Positions 46,072 through 57,350 of a stretch of DNA of 64,000 nt are shown here, one piece after another. Where the stretch lies: assembly GCF_019703515.2 (NCBI RefSeq), contig NC_059388.1:4429979-4493978 (forward strand). Direction: 5' to 3'. A model generated the notes under the pieces. The model searched no databases. It was not told the origin of the DNA and worked only from the letters and a program-made list of their open reading frames with translations. Position 1 is the first letter of the stretch. Every line of letters begins with the position of its first letter. A program made the position numbers and the translations under genes. The DNA comes from Myxocyprinus asiaticus (Eukaryota > Chordata > Actinopteri > Cypriniformes > Catostomidae).

Positions 46072-46769
46072 GTAAGTTTTATTTGTGTATCATAGTGTTA
46101 ATTCATTTTCATCGTTATAGGAAACACATTTACACTTTCTTGCTGAGAGTTAAATGAGAAGACTGATAACACTGTCATGTCTATATGCTAGATTTGAAGC
46201 TGGAACCAGGAGATGGTTAACTTAGTGCAGAGTAAAATAATAATACATTTTAAAATAATAATAATAAAAACAATTTAGTAATGAAAAATAACCAATAAGA
46301 GTATCAATAAAGAACCATATAAGGCATATCAATAAAATAAAGATAAAATTCTAACAATATACACCACTCTTTAATAAAGTAAAAGTATTTCTTATCATAT
46401 TACTCTGTTAATCAATATAATAATCGGTAGAATAATTGATTACTAAAATAGCTGTAAGCTGTACACATTTACAGGCTGTGATTCTTGCCAAAGTACAGAC
46501 CATGCAGGGTGCCCAAACTTTTGTTATGGGCCTTTTTCTTTTGTCATTTTGAAACTATAAAATATGTAAATTGTATTCATTTAAAATAAAATCTACAACA
46601 CAATAAAGTCTGCAAAAAGTGAAGGGGTCTGAATACTTTCTCAAACGACTATATAACCCCGTAAAGTGCTAGTTTTTTCCCATCTTTTCCAGTCTTTATG
46701 CTAAGTTAGGATAACCAGCTTCATGTTTGAACCGGTAAACTTGTGCATATTTACCTGATTGATCAATTC

Positions 46770-46798
46770 TCTTTCTTTCTTTCTTTCTTTCTTTCTTT
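46770..46798. repeat. (CTTT)n microsatellite
   Basis: About seven TTTC units directly upstream of exon B. They also serve as its polypyrimidine tract. Confidence 0.9.
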
Positions 46799-46810
46799 TG
46801 TTTTTTTAAG

Positions 46811-46925
46811 AATCTGTGCAAAGAAATGCAAGTACTGTCAGTGTATCGGACGGAGACATTGAAAAGTTCAATCAGAGATGGGGGAAGAAGAGCGCAGGCC
46901 CTAAAGCAAGCAAATTCTTTCTAAG
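46811..46925 (+). pseudogene. DUF4806-like exon B
   Basis: It lies between TTTAAG and GTATGT. It reads SVQRNASTVSVSDGDIEKFN and then QRWGKKSAGPKASKFFL. This fits the second half of DUF4806 (a basic RRN-like start, an acidic D-DIE helix and a conserved tryptophan). A standalone 64-codon frame here simply reads through the donor into the intron. Confidence 0.6.
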
Positions 46926-47066
46926 GTATGTTCCAAATGTTGTTACCATTTACCAGAGTTACCATTCATGTCTTCAGTCTGAGATTTCAGAGATCTATCT
47001 GACTAACTAACCATATGTGTCATTGTCTCTTATCTCTCTCTTTCTGTCAATTTGTCTCTCTTTTAG

Positions 47067-47103
47067 GGTACATTTACTTGAGGAGGGTCCTGAAGTTTTC
47101 TAG
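47067..47103 (+). pseudogene. DUF4806-like terminal exon C
   Basis: After CTCTTTTAG the joined frame from exon B continues VHLLEEGPEVF and stops at TAG 47101-47103. The join AG|G keeps the frame. The short acidic end is plausible but not diagnostic. Confidence 0.45.
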
Positions 47104-47717
47104 TTTTTTTTGTTTTGCATTTGTTCATGCCACTTTTTGCTAGTTCATATAAAGTTGTATGTTAATGAAAGGGTTCAAATAAATTCTCATATTTCCATGG
47201 TGTCATTTTTACTAGGGGAAAAGGAGTACATATGGATGTTATGGGGTAGGCATAGGGTAATACATGGGGTAGTAGATGGGGATACCATGAAAAAAAAAGA
47301 GAGTGAAAGGGCCAAATCCTCAATCCTTGTAAACTTGACATATTTTCAAAATTCTTAAGGCTAATATAAACTAATTTGTTTAAGCTCATAGTCCCCCTCC
47401 AATCCAGTTTGTTTTGCTTATTGTTTCTTCATATAGATGTTTAAGCTGATGTAATGACATATGTTCAGTGTTGCCAGAAGGCTCTGAGCTCACCTAAAAT
47501 CTGAGTTTAAGGCATGTATCTTCATGGAGGATTTGACCATCACAAATAGTTTAGAGCCAATCACGGTAAAGCATAACACCTACAGTACACAAGCGTGAAA
47601 CTTAAAGCCTCCACATTTAAAGCCTCCAAAGCCTCACAAACACTGAGAATGGATTTTACATTGAAAAAAGCTTCCATTCTGCAGTTCAACTTTTGAAATG
47701 AAAAATATTTGCAAATT

Positions 47718-47912
47718 AAGTTTGGTTACACTTTATTTTAAGGTGTCATTGTTACAGTGTAATTATACATTTAAGTACTGAGTAATATTAATTAACAACA
47801 TGTACTTTAGGGTTAGGAATACGGTTTGGTTTAGGGTTAGTTGCATGTAATTATGCATAATTTACTGTTATTACTACATGTAACAAGGACACTGTAAAAT
47901 AAAGTGTTATTT
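47718..47912. mobile_element. Short inverted-repeat element (MITE-like)
   Basis: 'ttacactttattttaaggtgtc' at the left and 'gacactgtaaaataaagtgtta' at the right are imperfect complements. They enclose about 150 AT-rich bases with 'tagggttagg'. This is a familiar fish MITE, nested in the 4.3-kb element. Confidence 0.7.
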
Positions 47913-48495
47913 TTTTCTAAGTTGTTTTTAAGAAGGTGGAAGTAGATGCCATCTTAAGGATTTTAACAAGGTAATGGAATGTCGTTTTCTGGAAAAACAT
48001 TAGAGAAAAATTATTCAAAGCTCTGTTTTTATATAAACCAGAAGGAGTCTTTAAGGAGTCAACATACATTTTAGTAGTTTTTGGTAACCAATACATTACA
48101 AGAAGAGTTATACTGAACACAAAAATGTTTTCAATTCTGTTTTAGATTAAGTGCAAGAGTATATACTTAATTTAGCAAACAAGCTAATATTGCTTTGGCA
48201 AAATGTCTTTTGTTGTTCTTATTAAATAGATGTAGTTTTGTATTTCATATACATTTCCCTTTGGTACCCAGACTGGGGCCAGCACCAGCTAAGTGTACAA
48301 TTTTTGTTGCCGGGATTGTGGCTCTATGCCGGCAGTGTCGGTTCAGTTTTAGCACCCGGACTCGGGCCAGTGTACTTGCGCCGATTCTGGGGCATCATTC
48401 ATTGCCGTGTTTCACAAGAGTTTGGCAACTGCAAGTGGGCCGAGTTATTTCTTCTGGCCTGACGGATCTGGGCCATTATGTTTTTGCTACCTGGG

Positions 48496-51400
48496 TTGTT
48501 ACTTGGTTGCTAGGTTAACCCTATTTGGTTGCTATGCAGTTACCAAGGTGATATTAAACAAGGCTCCTTGCCATCCTGAGTGAAATAAGTCAACCCTGAA
48601 ATCTCTACGATGTTCTGGTGCAGAGATATGTGATTTGTTACTTGTTTGCTAGGATAACCCCATCTGGTTGCTATGCAGTTACCACGGTGCTACTCACAAG
48701 GCTTCTTGCTACCCTGAGTCAAATGAACAAAATCGGAAGTGTCTACAATGATCTAGTGCAGAGATATGTGATTTGTTACTTGGTTGCTAGGGTAACCCCA
48801 TCTGGTTGCTAGGCAGTTACCAAGGTGATACTCAAAAGTTTGTAGATTGTATGCAGTTGCTATGGTGTTAAAGTGATGGAGTAAAAGAAAGAATAAAAGA
48901 GTGGAGTGATGGAAAGATAGAAAAGAGAATAATGGAGTGATAGAAAGTATGAGTGGTGGAGTGATAGTAAGTAGACTGAATCCTCTAAAGGAGTTATTAC
49001 AGGGAAAAGTTTTCACACCTTGAATGGGAGTCAATTTAAAAACAGTCCAGTTCGGAAGTCCGATACGGGAATAGTATCGTTTGAAGACAAACTTTGTGTT
49101 GGCTTGACAAACCCTTGTCTGAAAATTTAAAATAGTTTGAAGAGTTGGAAGTTTGAAGCTCTTACAGTCAGAAAGAAAGAAGGAACATCATACAGATAGA
49201 CAGCCAGCTGCAAGAAGTCCTATGCATCCCTACCCCTTGCTTGTTTTTCTGAATGGCAAATTGGTTGCTAGGGTATCCCTATTTGGTTGCTAGGCAGTTA
49301 CCAAGGTGACACTCAAAAGGCTTCTTGCTACCCTGAGTGAAATAAGTCAACCCGGAAGTCTCTACAATGTTCTGGTGCAGAGATAGGTGAATTGTTACTT
49401 GGTTGCTAGTGTAACCCCATCTGCTTGCTAAGCAGTTACCAGGGTGACATTTACCAAGGCTCCTTGCTATCCTGAGTGAAATAAGTCAACCCGGAAGTCT
49501 GTACGATTTTATGGGGCAGAGATATGTGATTTGTTACTTGGTTGCTAGGGTAACCCCATCTGGTTGATAAGCAGTTACCAGGGTGATACTATTCAAGGCT
49601 CCTTGCCATCCTGAGTGAAATAAGTCAACAAGGAAGTCTCTACGATGTTCTGGTGCAGAGATATGTGATTTATTATATGGTTGCTAGGCAGTTACCAAGG
49701 TGATACTTAACATGGCTCCTTGCCACCCTGAGTGATATAAGTCAACTCGAAAGTCTCTACAATATTCTGGTGCAGAGATATGTGATTTGTTACTTGGTTG
49801 CTAGGGTAAGCCCATCTGGTTGCTAGGCATTTACCGGGGTAATACTTATCAATGCTACTTGCCATCCTGAGTGAATTAAGTCTACCCGAAAGTGTCTACG
49901 ATGTTCTGGTGCAGAGATATGTGTTTTGTTACTTGGTTGCAAGGATAACCCCATGTGGTTGCTAGGCAGTTACCAAGGTGATACTTAACATAGCTCCTTG
50001 CTATTCTGAATTAAATAAGTCAACCCAGAAGTCTCTACGGCATTCTGATCCTGAGATACCCATCTTACTGATTTTGAATGGAAGTCAATGGTGTTTGGTT
50101 GCTAGGGTGCTCTAAATGGTTGCTAGGGCATGGCTAAGTAGTTCCCATGATGATAGTTGTAGACTGATTGCTCACCCAATTAAAACAAGCCAACTCTCAT
50201 GTCTCTAGGACATTCTGATCCGAAGATATCATACTCTAAGTGAAAGCAATAGTGTTGGTTGCTAGGGTGCTCTAAATGGTTGCCAGGGCATGGCTAGCCA
50301 GTGAACAGAGAGATTCTTATTGGCTGCTTACTAACCTGACTCATAAGAGCCAATCCTCAAGTGTTTACGACATTCTGTTCTGAAGATATCCTTCTGAGAC
50401 ACTTTTAATGGAAGTTAATGGGGGGTGGTTGCTAGGGTCCCATAAATGGTTGTAAGGGCGTGGCTATGCCATTTCCAAGGTGATACTTAAAGAGTGATTG
50501 GTATCCCAATTGAAATGAGCCTGCCCCCATGTATCTATGTCATTCTGATTGAGAGATATGATCTGGCAGCTTTCTTGCATTGACTGCCATAGCAGGAACA
50601 AAATTCTCTTCCCATAGTACCCTATGGGACTATTTGCTATGGTTTTTTTGCCCCCCTTTTTACCCCCTGGGGTATATTTTACCCCCAAACACCGTATGTT
50701 CGAACATGGCTTTCTAGCCTGAATCAAATGAGAGCACCCACATGTGTCTAGGACATTCTGATCAGAAGATATCACACTCAGCCATTTTGAATGGAAGTCA
50801 GTGGGGATGGTTGCTAGGGTGCTCTAAATGGTTGTTAGGGTGTGGCTAAGTAGTTTTTCAAATGGATACATAAAGACTGATTGCTCACCCACGTGAAATA
50901 AGCCATCTGCCATGTCTGTAGTATGTTCTGATCCAAAGATATCCCTCTCAGCCATTTTTAAAGGAAGTCAATAGGGCTGGTTGCTAGGGTGTGGCTAGCC
51001 AGTGACCAGAGAGATTATTATTGGCTGATTACTAATCTGACTGAAAAGAGCCAATCCCCAAGTGTCTACGACATTCTGTTCTGAAGATATCCTTCTGAGC
51101 CATTTTGAATGGAAGTCTATGGGGGCAGTTGCTAGGGTGCCGTAAATGGTTGCTAGGGCATGGCTACACCATTTCCAAGATGATCTTTAAAGACTGATTG
51201 GTAGCCCGATTGAAATGAGCCCACCCCCGTGTCTCTATGTCACTCTGATTGGGAGATATGATTTGACAACTTTCTTGCATTGACTGCCATAGTAGGGGGA
51301 AAAAATTTTTCATGGGCGAGACCCTTGCCATAGTATGCCTATGGGAAATTTTTGGGATGTTTTTTGCCCCCCCAGGGGTGCACCGTACCCCCAATCCTTT

Positions 51401-53530
51401 AGAAAAGTCATAGCATAGGTATCGTCAATAGGCCGGTTGATCTGACACCTAATTCATGGGTCTACTACAAACGGTGCGGGACAAGTTAGGTGCTGAAGTT
51501 TTGCACGGCATAAGAAGAATAATAATACGTATGTGAGATTACAATAGCGATACTTTGCTTCGCAAGCACCACTAATAATAAGTATGTGAGATTACAATAG
51601 TGATGCTTTGCTCCACAAGCACCACTAATAATAATAATAATAATAATAATAATAAGTATGTGAGATTACAATAGTGATGCTTTGCAAGCACCACTAATTA
51701 TAAGTATGTGAGATTACAATAGTGATGCTCTGCAAGCACCACTAATAATAAGTATGTGAGATTACAATAGTGATGCTCTGCAAGCACCACTAATAATAAG
51801 TATGTGAGATTACAATAGTGATGCTTTGCAAGCACCACTAATAATAATAATAAGAAGAATAAGTATGTGAGATTACAATAGTGATGCTTTGCTCTGCAAG
51901 CACCATTAATAATAATACGTTTAAAGAGTATAACAATATGTTGGCTTGACTAGATAGTAAAGTTTGAAGAAAAACTTTAAATTGGCTTGACAAAGCCTTG
52001 TCTGAAAGTTTGAAATAGTTTGAAGAGTTGGAAGTTTGAAGGTATTACAGTCAGACAGACAGAAGGAACATCATACAGATAGACAGCCAGCTGCAAGAAG
52101 TCCTATGCAACCCTACCCCATGCTTTCTGAATGGCAAATTGGTTGCTAGGGTAACCCCATTTAGTTGCTAGGCAGTTACCAAAGTGACAATGAAAAGGCT
52201 CCTTGCTACCCTGAGTCAAATGAATGAAACCAGAAGTCTCTACAGTGTTCTGGTGCAGAGATATGTGATTTGTTACTTGGTTGCTAGGGTAACCTCATCT
52301 GGTTGCTAGGCAGTTACCAAGGTGATACTCAAAATTCTCCTTGCTACCCTGAGTCAAATGAAAGAAACCCAAAGTCTCTACAATGTTCTGATTAAGAGAT
52401 ATGTTATTTGTTACTTGGTTGTTAGGTTAACCCCATTTGGTTGCTAGGCAGTTACCAAGGTGATACTAACAATGCTCCTTGCTAGCCTGAGTCAAATGAA
52501 CAAAACCAGAAGTCTCTACGATGTCCTGTTGCAGAGGTATGTGATTTGTTACTTGGTTGCTAGGGTAACCCCATCTGGTTGCTAGGCAGTTACCAAGGTG
52601 ATACTCAAAAGGCTGCTTGCTGGCCTGAGTCATTCGAGCCAACAATGAAGTCTCTATGATATTCTGATCCAGAGAAATCCATCTAAGCTCATTTTAAAGG
52701 AAGTCAATGGGTTTTGGTTGCTAGGGTGCACTAAATGGTTGCTAGGGTGTGGCTAAGTATTGTCCAGCATGATATTTAAAGGCTCCTTGCTGGTCTGAAT
52801 CAAATAAGCCAAAGTTGAAGTCTCTATGATGTTGTGATGCAGATATATGTGTTTTGCTATATGGTTGTTAGGGTAAGTCCATCTGGTTACTTTGAAGTTG
52901 TCAGGGTGATCCTAAAAAGGCTGCTTGCTGGACTGAGTGTATTGAGTCAAACCTGAAGACTCTATGACATTCTGATCAGGAGATATCCATCTAAACCATT
53001 TTGAATGCCAGTCAATGGGTTTTGGTTGCTAGGGTGCACTAAATGGTTGCTAGGGTGTGGCTAAGTATTGTCCAGCATGATATTTAAAGGCTCCTTGCTG
53101 GTCTGAGTCAAATAAGCCAAAGTTGAACTCTCAACGATGTTGTTGTGCAGAGATATGTGTTTTGCTATACGGTTGCTATGGTAAGTCCATCTGGTTGCTA
53201 GGAAGTTGTCAGGGTGATCCTAAAAAGGCTGCTTGCTGGACTGAGTGTATTGAGTCAAACCTGAAGACTCTGACATTCTGATCAGTGGATATCCATCTAA
53301 GGTATTTTGAATGGTAGTCAATGGGATTTGGTTGCTAGGGTGCACTAAATGGTTGCTAGGTTGTATGCAGTTGCTAGGGTGTTAAAGTGATGGAGTGAAA
53401 GAAAGAATAAAAAGAGTGGAGTGATGGAAAGATAGAAAAGAGAGTGATGGAGTGATAGATAGAAAGTATGAGTGATGGAGTGATAGGAATTAGATTGAAT
53501 CCTCTAAAGGATTTATTACAGGGAAAAGTT
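48496..53530 (+). repeat. 138-bp array ('gttgctaggg'), main part
   Basis: The phrase 'tgttacttgg' recurs at 52271, 52409 and 52547, exactly 138 bases apart. Each unit holds 'ggttgctagggtaacccca', 'ggcagttaccaaggtgatac', 'ctccttgct' and 'ctctacgatgttctggtgcagagatatg'. A second unit type with a period of about 160 ('gacattctgatc...gatatcc...agtcaatggg') fills about 50030-51290. Module ends ('gatggagtgaaagaaagaata...ttcacaccttgaatgg') occur at 48869-49030 and 53388-53540. Non-coding. Confidence 0.9.
51520..51930 (+). repeat. Tandem repeat of 'gtatgtgagattacaatag' units
   Basis: Seven copies of a roughly 50-57 base unit, 'agtatgtgagattacaatag(t/c)gatgctttgcaagcaccact' with ATA-rich linkers of varying length. 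Linker variation is by ATA number, so this is not a CRISPR-like array. Confidence 0.9.
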
Positions 53531-53539
53531 TTCACACCT

Positions 53540-53812
53540 TGAATGGAAGACAATTTAAAATCAGTCCTGTTCAGAAGTCCGATATGGGAATACCGGAAGT
53601 CCGATCAGTTAGAAAAGAGATAGCCACCCGAGTCAGACAAGTCTGAGGGTCTGTGGCGAGTTTGGTGCTTGTAGCTTGAAAGCTCTAGGAGGAGATACTG
53701 TTAGAATTTTGGCTCAGAAGAAGTAGAAGAAGCTTAAATAGTAGATCAGTACGTTGGCTTTGTCAAGCCAACATAATAATAATAATAAGCTTAAATAGTA
53801 GATCAGTATGTT
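53540..53812. repeat. Array end module with duplicated 'gcttaaatagtagatcag'
   Basis: The phrase 'gcttaaatagtagatcagta' occurs at about 53733 and 53789, separated by a small palindrome (ttggctttgtcaagccaa) and an ATA run. It directly abuts the broken 3' side of the L2 at 53813. Confidence 0.7.
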
Positions 53813-54671
53813 CTTGTAGTTAGTAAGTTGTTTCAGGCCACTCCACACTGATGCAGGATCGTTAGCTGAAAACTTGTTTTTCAGCTTATCAGAATAGCTT
53901 CTTTTAGCCACTCTGATTTCCTTATTCAGTGTGATCCTGGCCTGATTGTACAAGACTTTATCCCCACCTCTGTAAGCATCCTTTTTCCTGACGAAGCTGC
54001 CTGAGCTCTGCTGTAAACCACGGTTTGTCGTTGTTGTACGTTAAATAGGTCCTAGTACGAGTGCACATATCCTCACAGAAACTGATATATGATGTCACAG
54101 TATCTGTGAGCTCATCCAGATTGGTGTCTGCAGCCTCAAATACACTCCAATCAGTGCAGTCAAAGCAGGCTTGTAGTTCCAGCTCTGCTTCATTGGTCCT
54201 TCTCTTTACAGTCTTCACTACAAGTTTAGCTGATTTTAGTTTCTGCCTGTCGGTTGGAAGAAGATGAACCACACAGTGATCAGAGAGTTCCAAAGCTGCT
54301 TGAAGGACAGAGTGATATGCATCCTTTATTGTTGTGTAGCAATGATCCAGTTTTCTGTCTCTGGTTGGGCATGTAATGTGCTGTTTGTTTGGGCAGTTCA
54401 CATGTGAGGTTTGCTTTGTTAAAATTCCCAAGAATAAAAATAACTGAGTCCCGGTATTATTGTTCCATGTCTGTGATATGATCAGCCAGCTGTTGCAGCG
54501 CTGCGTTCACGCACGCGTGTGGCGGGATATAAACGCTCACCAGAATTAACAAGGAAAACTCCCGCGGCAAGCAGAAAGGCTTAAAGTTAATAAAGAGCAC
54601 TTCCAAATTAGGACAGCACATCTTCTTTAACGTTGTTACATCTGTACACCAACTTTCACTGATGTAAAAGC
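53813..54671 (-). mobile_element. L2-clade LINE (copy B), 3' piece of host element
   Basis: On the minus strand, fragments at 54650-54457 (CFYISESWCTDV, PREFSLLILVSVYIPP) and 54431-53813 (DRKLDHCYTTIKDAY, LELSDHCVVHLLPT, IRVAKRSYSDKLK, WSGLKQLTNYK) are endonuclease and linker of an L2 element. It is a different subfamily from copy A. The RT is missing: the element ends abruptly at the array module. The piece continues at 56857 once the inserted L2 is removed. Confidence 0.85.
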
Positions 54672-54677
54672 ATGTTC
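54672..54677. repeat. Target-site duplication ATGTTC, left copy
   Basis: Matches 56851-56856. One copy is needed to keep the host LINE reading frame. Confidence 0.8.
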
Positions 54678-54736
54678 TCAAGATGGCGCCGAGTATGGCT
54701 GCTGCGTTGCGAGCTCCGACATAACATTGCAATTTT

Positions 54737-54976
54737 TTGTTTGTTTTGTTTACAGTTCTTATGTTTATTGTCTTGGATGTTGTCTGCCTTATTGTATATG
54801 ATAGACAAACACTTTTGGACATTGGTTCTGCAATTGCACACCAAAAACCGGACTTCCAACTCCTCATTGCTGACCTGCTGTTTACAAACACGCCAGTGGA
54901 GCCCTTTATCTGGGCTGCCCGGCCGCGGAAACGCAGAAGAAAAGGGGAAATAGAGCCAGCGTTCTTATCAGAGTAA
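54737..54976 (+). pseudogene. L2 ORF N-terminal segment (copy C)
   Basis: Matches the N-terminal frame of copy A (VLDVVCLIVYDRQTLLDIGS, then KRRRKGE). A TAA ends the frame near 54975. The ATG in the GATGGCGCC motif near 54682 is in another frame. Confidence 0.6.
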
Positions 54977-55450
54977 GACGTTGCGTAAATCGACCCCTGC
55001 TACCCAGTATTCTACTGGCAAATTTTCAGTCTCTGGATGACAAGCTCTGCGAGCTGAGAGCGCGGATCTCTTTCCAACGAGAGACGAGGGACTGCTGCAT
55101 TATCTGCCTTACAGAAACTTGGATGTCTGTTGAGATTCCAGATTCAGCCATCGAACCTGCGGGGTTCTCCGTGCACCGAGTGGACAGAGCGAAAGACCTC
55201 TCAGGTAAAAGCAGAGGTTGTGGTGTATGTTTTATGATCAACAAATCCTGGTGTGATCAGAGGAACGTACATTCTATCAAGTCTTTCTGCTCTCCTGATT
55301 TGGAATTTCTCATGCTTCTGTGTCGACCATTCTGGCTACCGAGGAAATTCACAGCGGTCATTATCACTGCTGTGTACATCCCCCCACAAGCTGACACAGA
55401 CCGGGACACACTGATTTCTCCCACCTGGAAAAAAGGAACACTTACTGTAT

Positions 55451-56374
55451 GTGAGAATGCTGTTTGTAGACTACAGCTCAGCATTCAACACCATAGTGCC
55501 CTCCAATGTGAAACTCCAGGCTCGGGGCTTAAACAGCTCGCTGTGCAGCTGGATCCTGGACTTCCTGTCAAGCAGACGCCATGTGGTTAGAATGGGCAGC
55601 AACATCTCCTCATCACTGACCCTCAACACTGGAGCCCCGCAGGGCTGTGTTCTCAGCCTACTCTTGTATTCCTTGTACACACATGACTGTGTGGCAACAC
55701 ACAGCTCCAATGCCATCAAGTTTTCTGATGATATGACGGTGGTAGGTCTGATCACTGACAATGATGAAACAGCCTACAGAGAGGAGGTGCACACTCTGAC
55801 ACGCTGGTGTCAGGAGCACAAACTCTCCCTCAATGTCAGCAAGACCAAGGAGCTTGTGGTGGACTTCAGGAGAAAAGACAGAGAACACAGCCCCTTCACC
55901 ATCAATGGAGCACTGGTGGAGAGAGTCAGCAGCTTTAAGTTCCTCGGTGTCCACATCACAGAGGAACTCACGTGGTCCATCCACACTGAGGCCGTTGTGA
56001 AGAAGGCTCATCAGCGCCTCTTCATCCTGAGATGGCTGAGGAAGTTTGGAATGAACCACCACATCCTCACACGGTTTTACACCAGCACTGTAGAGAGCAT
56101 CCTGACTGGCTGCATAATTGCCTGGTATGGCAATAGCACCGCCCACAACCGCAAAGCCCTGCAAAGGGTGGTGCGAACTGCCAGACACATTGTCGGAGGT
56201 GAGCTTCCCTCCCTCCAGGACATATATACCTGGCAGTGTGTGAAAAAAGCTTGGAGGATCATCAGAGACTCCAGCCACCCGAGCCATGTGCTGGTCTCAC
56301 TGCTACCATCAGGCAGGCAGTACTGCAGCATCAGGACCCGCACCAGCCGACTCCATGACAGCTTCTTCCCCTAA
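55451..56374 (+). CDS. L2 reverse transcriptase C-terminal half (copy C)
   Basis: A 307-codon open frame starts in RT motif A ([19 protein letters not shown]). It includes [10 protein letters not shown] and a catalytic block reading KFSDDMTVV, then the thumb and C-terminal region ([64 protein letters not shown]) to a normal L2 stop. The N-terminal RT motifs and most of the endonuclease are deleted, so it cannot be active. Confidence 0.85.
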   Translation: MRMLFVDYSSAFNTIVPSNVKLQARGLNSSLCSWILDFLSSRRHVVRMGSNISSSLTLNTGAPQGCVLSLLLYSLYTHDCVATHSSNAIKFSDDMTVVGLITDNDETAYREEVHTLTRWCQEHKLSLNVSKTKELVVDFRRKDREHSPFTINGALVERVSSFKFLGVHITEELTWSIHTEAVVKKAHQRLFILRWLRKFGMNHHILTRFYTSTVESILTGCIIAWYGNSTAHNRKALQRVVRTARHIVGGELPSLQDIYTWQCVKKAWRIIRDSSHPSHVLVSLLPSGRQYCSIRTRTSRLHDSFFP

Positions 56375-56850
56375 GCAATCAGACTTTTGAACTCTTGATC
56401 TCTCACGATCAATATACATCAGCACTGCACTTTATTAATCTTATTATCTCACACCGGACTGTCGTAAATGACATTCTCTCTTAACAACACACTGGCAACT
56501 GACTATCAGCCGACAACCTGAATGTCAATACAGTACAATACAACCTACTGTATATTTTATATGTACTTTATATACTATTTTTATTGTATGTGTATTCTAT
56601 ATTATGTGTATGTGTATTCTATATTGTGTGTATTGTATTCTGTACATTGTATATTATTATTGTGTTGTGTAATTATGTGTATATTAGATATGTAAATTGT
56701 GTTGTGTAAATCTGATGTTTATTGTAAATTGGTATATGTTTCATCACTGTCATGACTGCTATGTTGCTCGGAACTGCACCCATGACTTTCACCCACTGTT
56801 GCACTTGTGCATATGGTTGTGTGACAATAAAAGTGATTTGATTTGATTTG

Positions 56851-56856
56851 ATGTTC
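56851..56856. repeat. Target-site duplication ATGTTC, right copy
   Basis: See the left copy at 54672-54677. Confidence 0.8.
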
Positions 56857-57350
56857 CACTATCTCTCGTTTTCCATGTTAAATCCGCAATGCGATCCGCT
56901 CTGAACAGCTGAAAGCCAGGCAGATGTAATGTGCTGTCCGGAATGGCTTCACTCAGCCAGGTTTCTGTGAAGCACAAGGCAGCAGAGGTTTGTAAGTGTG
57001 AGGAGATGAAGTTCATCCATTTTGTTAGGAAGAGAGTGGAGATTCGCAAGATGAATACTCGGCAGCACTGTTCGAAAGCCGTGCTGCCGAAGCCTGACCA
57101 GCGCACCAGCTCGTTTTCCTCGCCTGCTTCTCTTAAACAACACAGCTGCACCTCCTACTAATATGCCCAGCGAAGCGTCCGAATAGTCAAAAACCAGGAA
57201 AAGATTATCTGGTATGTGCTGCCGAATGTTCAGCAGTTCGTCCCTGGTAAAACTGATTGGAAAATGATTACTAAACACAGGACAAACAAACAAAAACTAC
57301 AAAAGAATTGGAGAGCTCCACACCATGGCTGCCATCCATGGCACCATCTT
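56857..57350 (-). mobile_element. L2-clade LINE (copy B), 5' piece of host element
   Basis: The minus strand starts with CAAGATGGTGCCATGG near 57350 and encodes the basic region RSRRGKRAGALVRLRQHGFR and IHLANLHSLPNKMDEL. The endonuclease start follows (ALCFTETWLSEAIPDS, LPGFQLFRADRI) and is cut by the insertion at 56856. A frameshift lies near 57000. Confidence 0.85.

Larger units (their letters stand above)
44205..48495 (+). mobile_element. 4.3-kb inverted-repeat DNA element carrying DUF4806-like exons
   Basis: CCCAGGTAGC at 44205-44214 and its reverse complement at 48486-48495 bound the unit. Joining the flanks restores the array phrase 'gatttgttacttgg', with TT as the apparent target duplication. 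Both ends (about 300 bases each) are rich in 'ggcccagat' and 'ctggcccag' motifs in opposite orientation. The interior has exon-like sequences, a nested MITE and AC and CTTT microsatellites. No transposase was found, so the superfamily is open. Confidence 0.75.
54678..56850 (+). mobile_element. L2-clade LINE (copy C) inserted into copy B
   Basis: It begins TCAAGATGGCGCCGAG, as copy A does, and ends with a (TGATT)n tail after AATAAAA, followed by ATGTTC. The 5' and 3' ends are both present, but about 1.2 kb is missing inside. Near 55410-55435 the endonuclease strand VYIPPQADTDR runs straight into RT sequence that in copy A lies about 1.2 kb further on. Confidence 0.92.

Noticed and set aside
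46816..47010. Standalone 64-residue protein gene
   Set aside because: The DUF4806-like similarity stops at a GTATGT donor. The rest of the frame is intron read-through.
51520..51930. Regular repeats reminiscent of CRISPR
   Set aside because: The repeats are nearly contiguous, with ATA-run linkers and not unique spacers, in a vertebrate genome.
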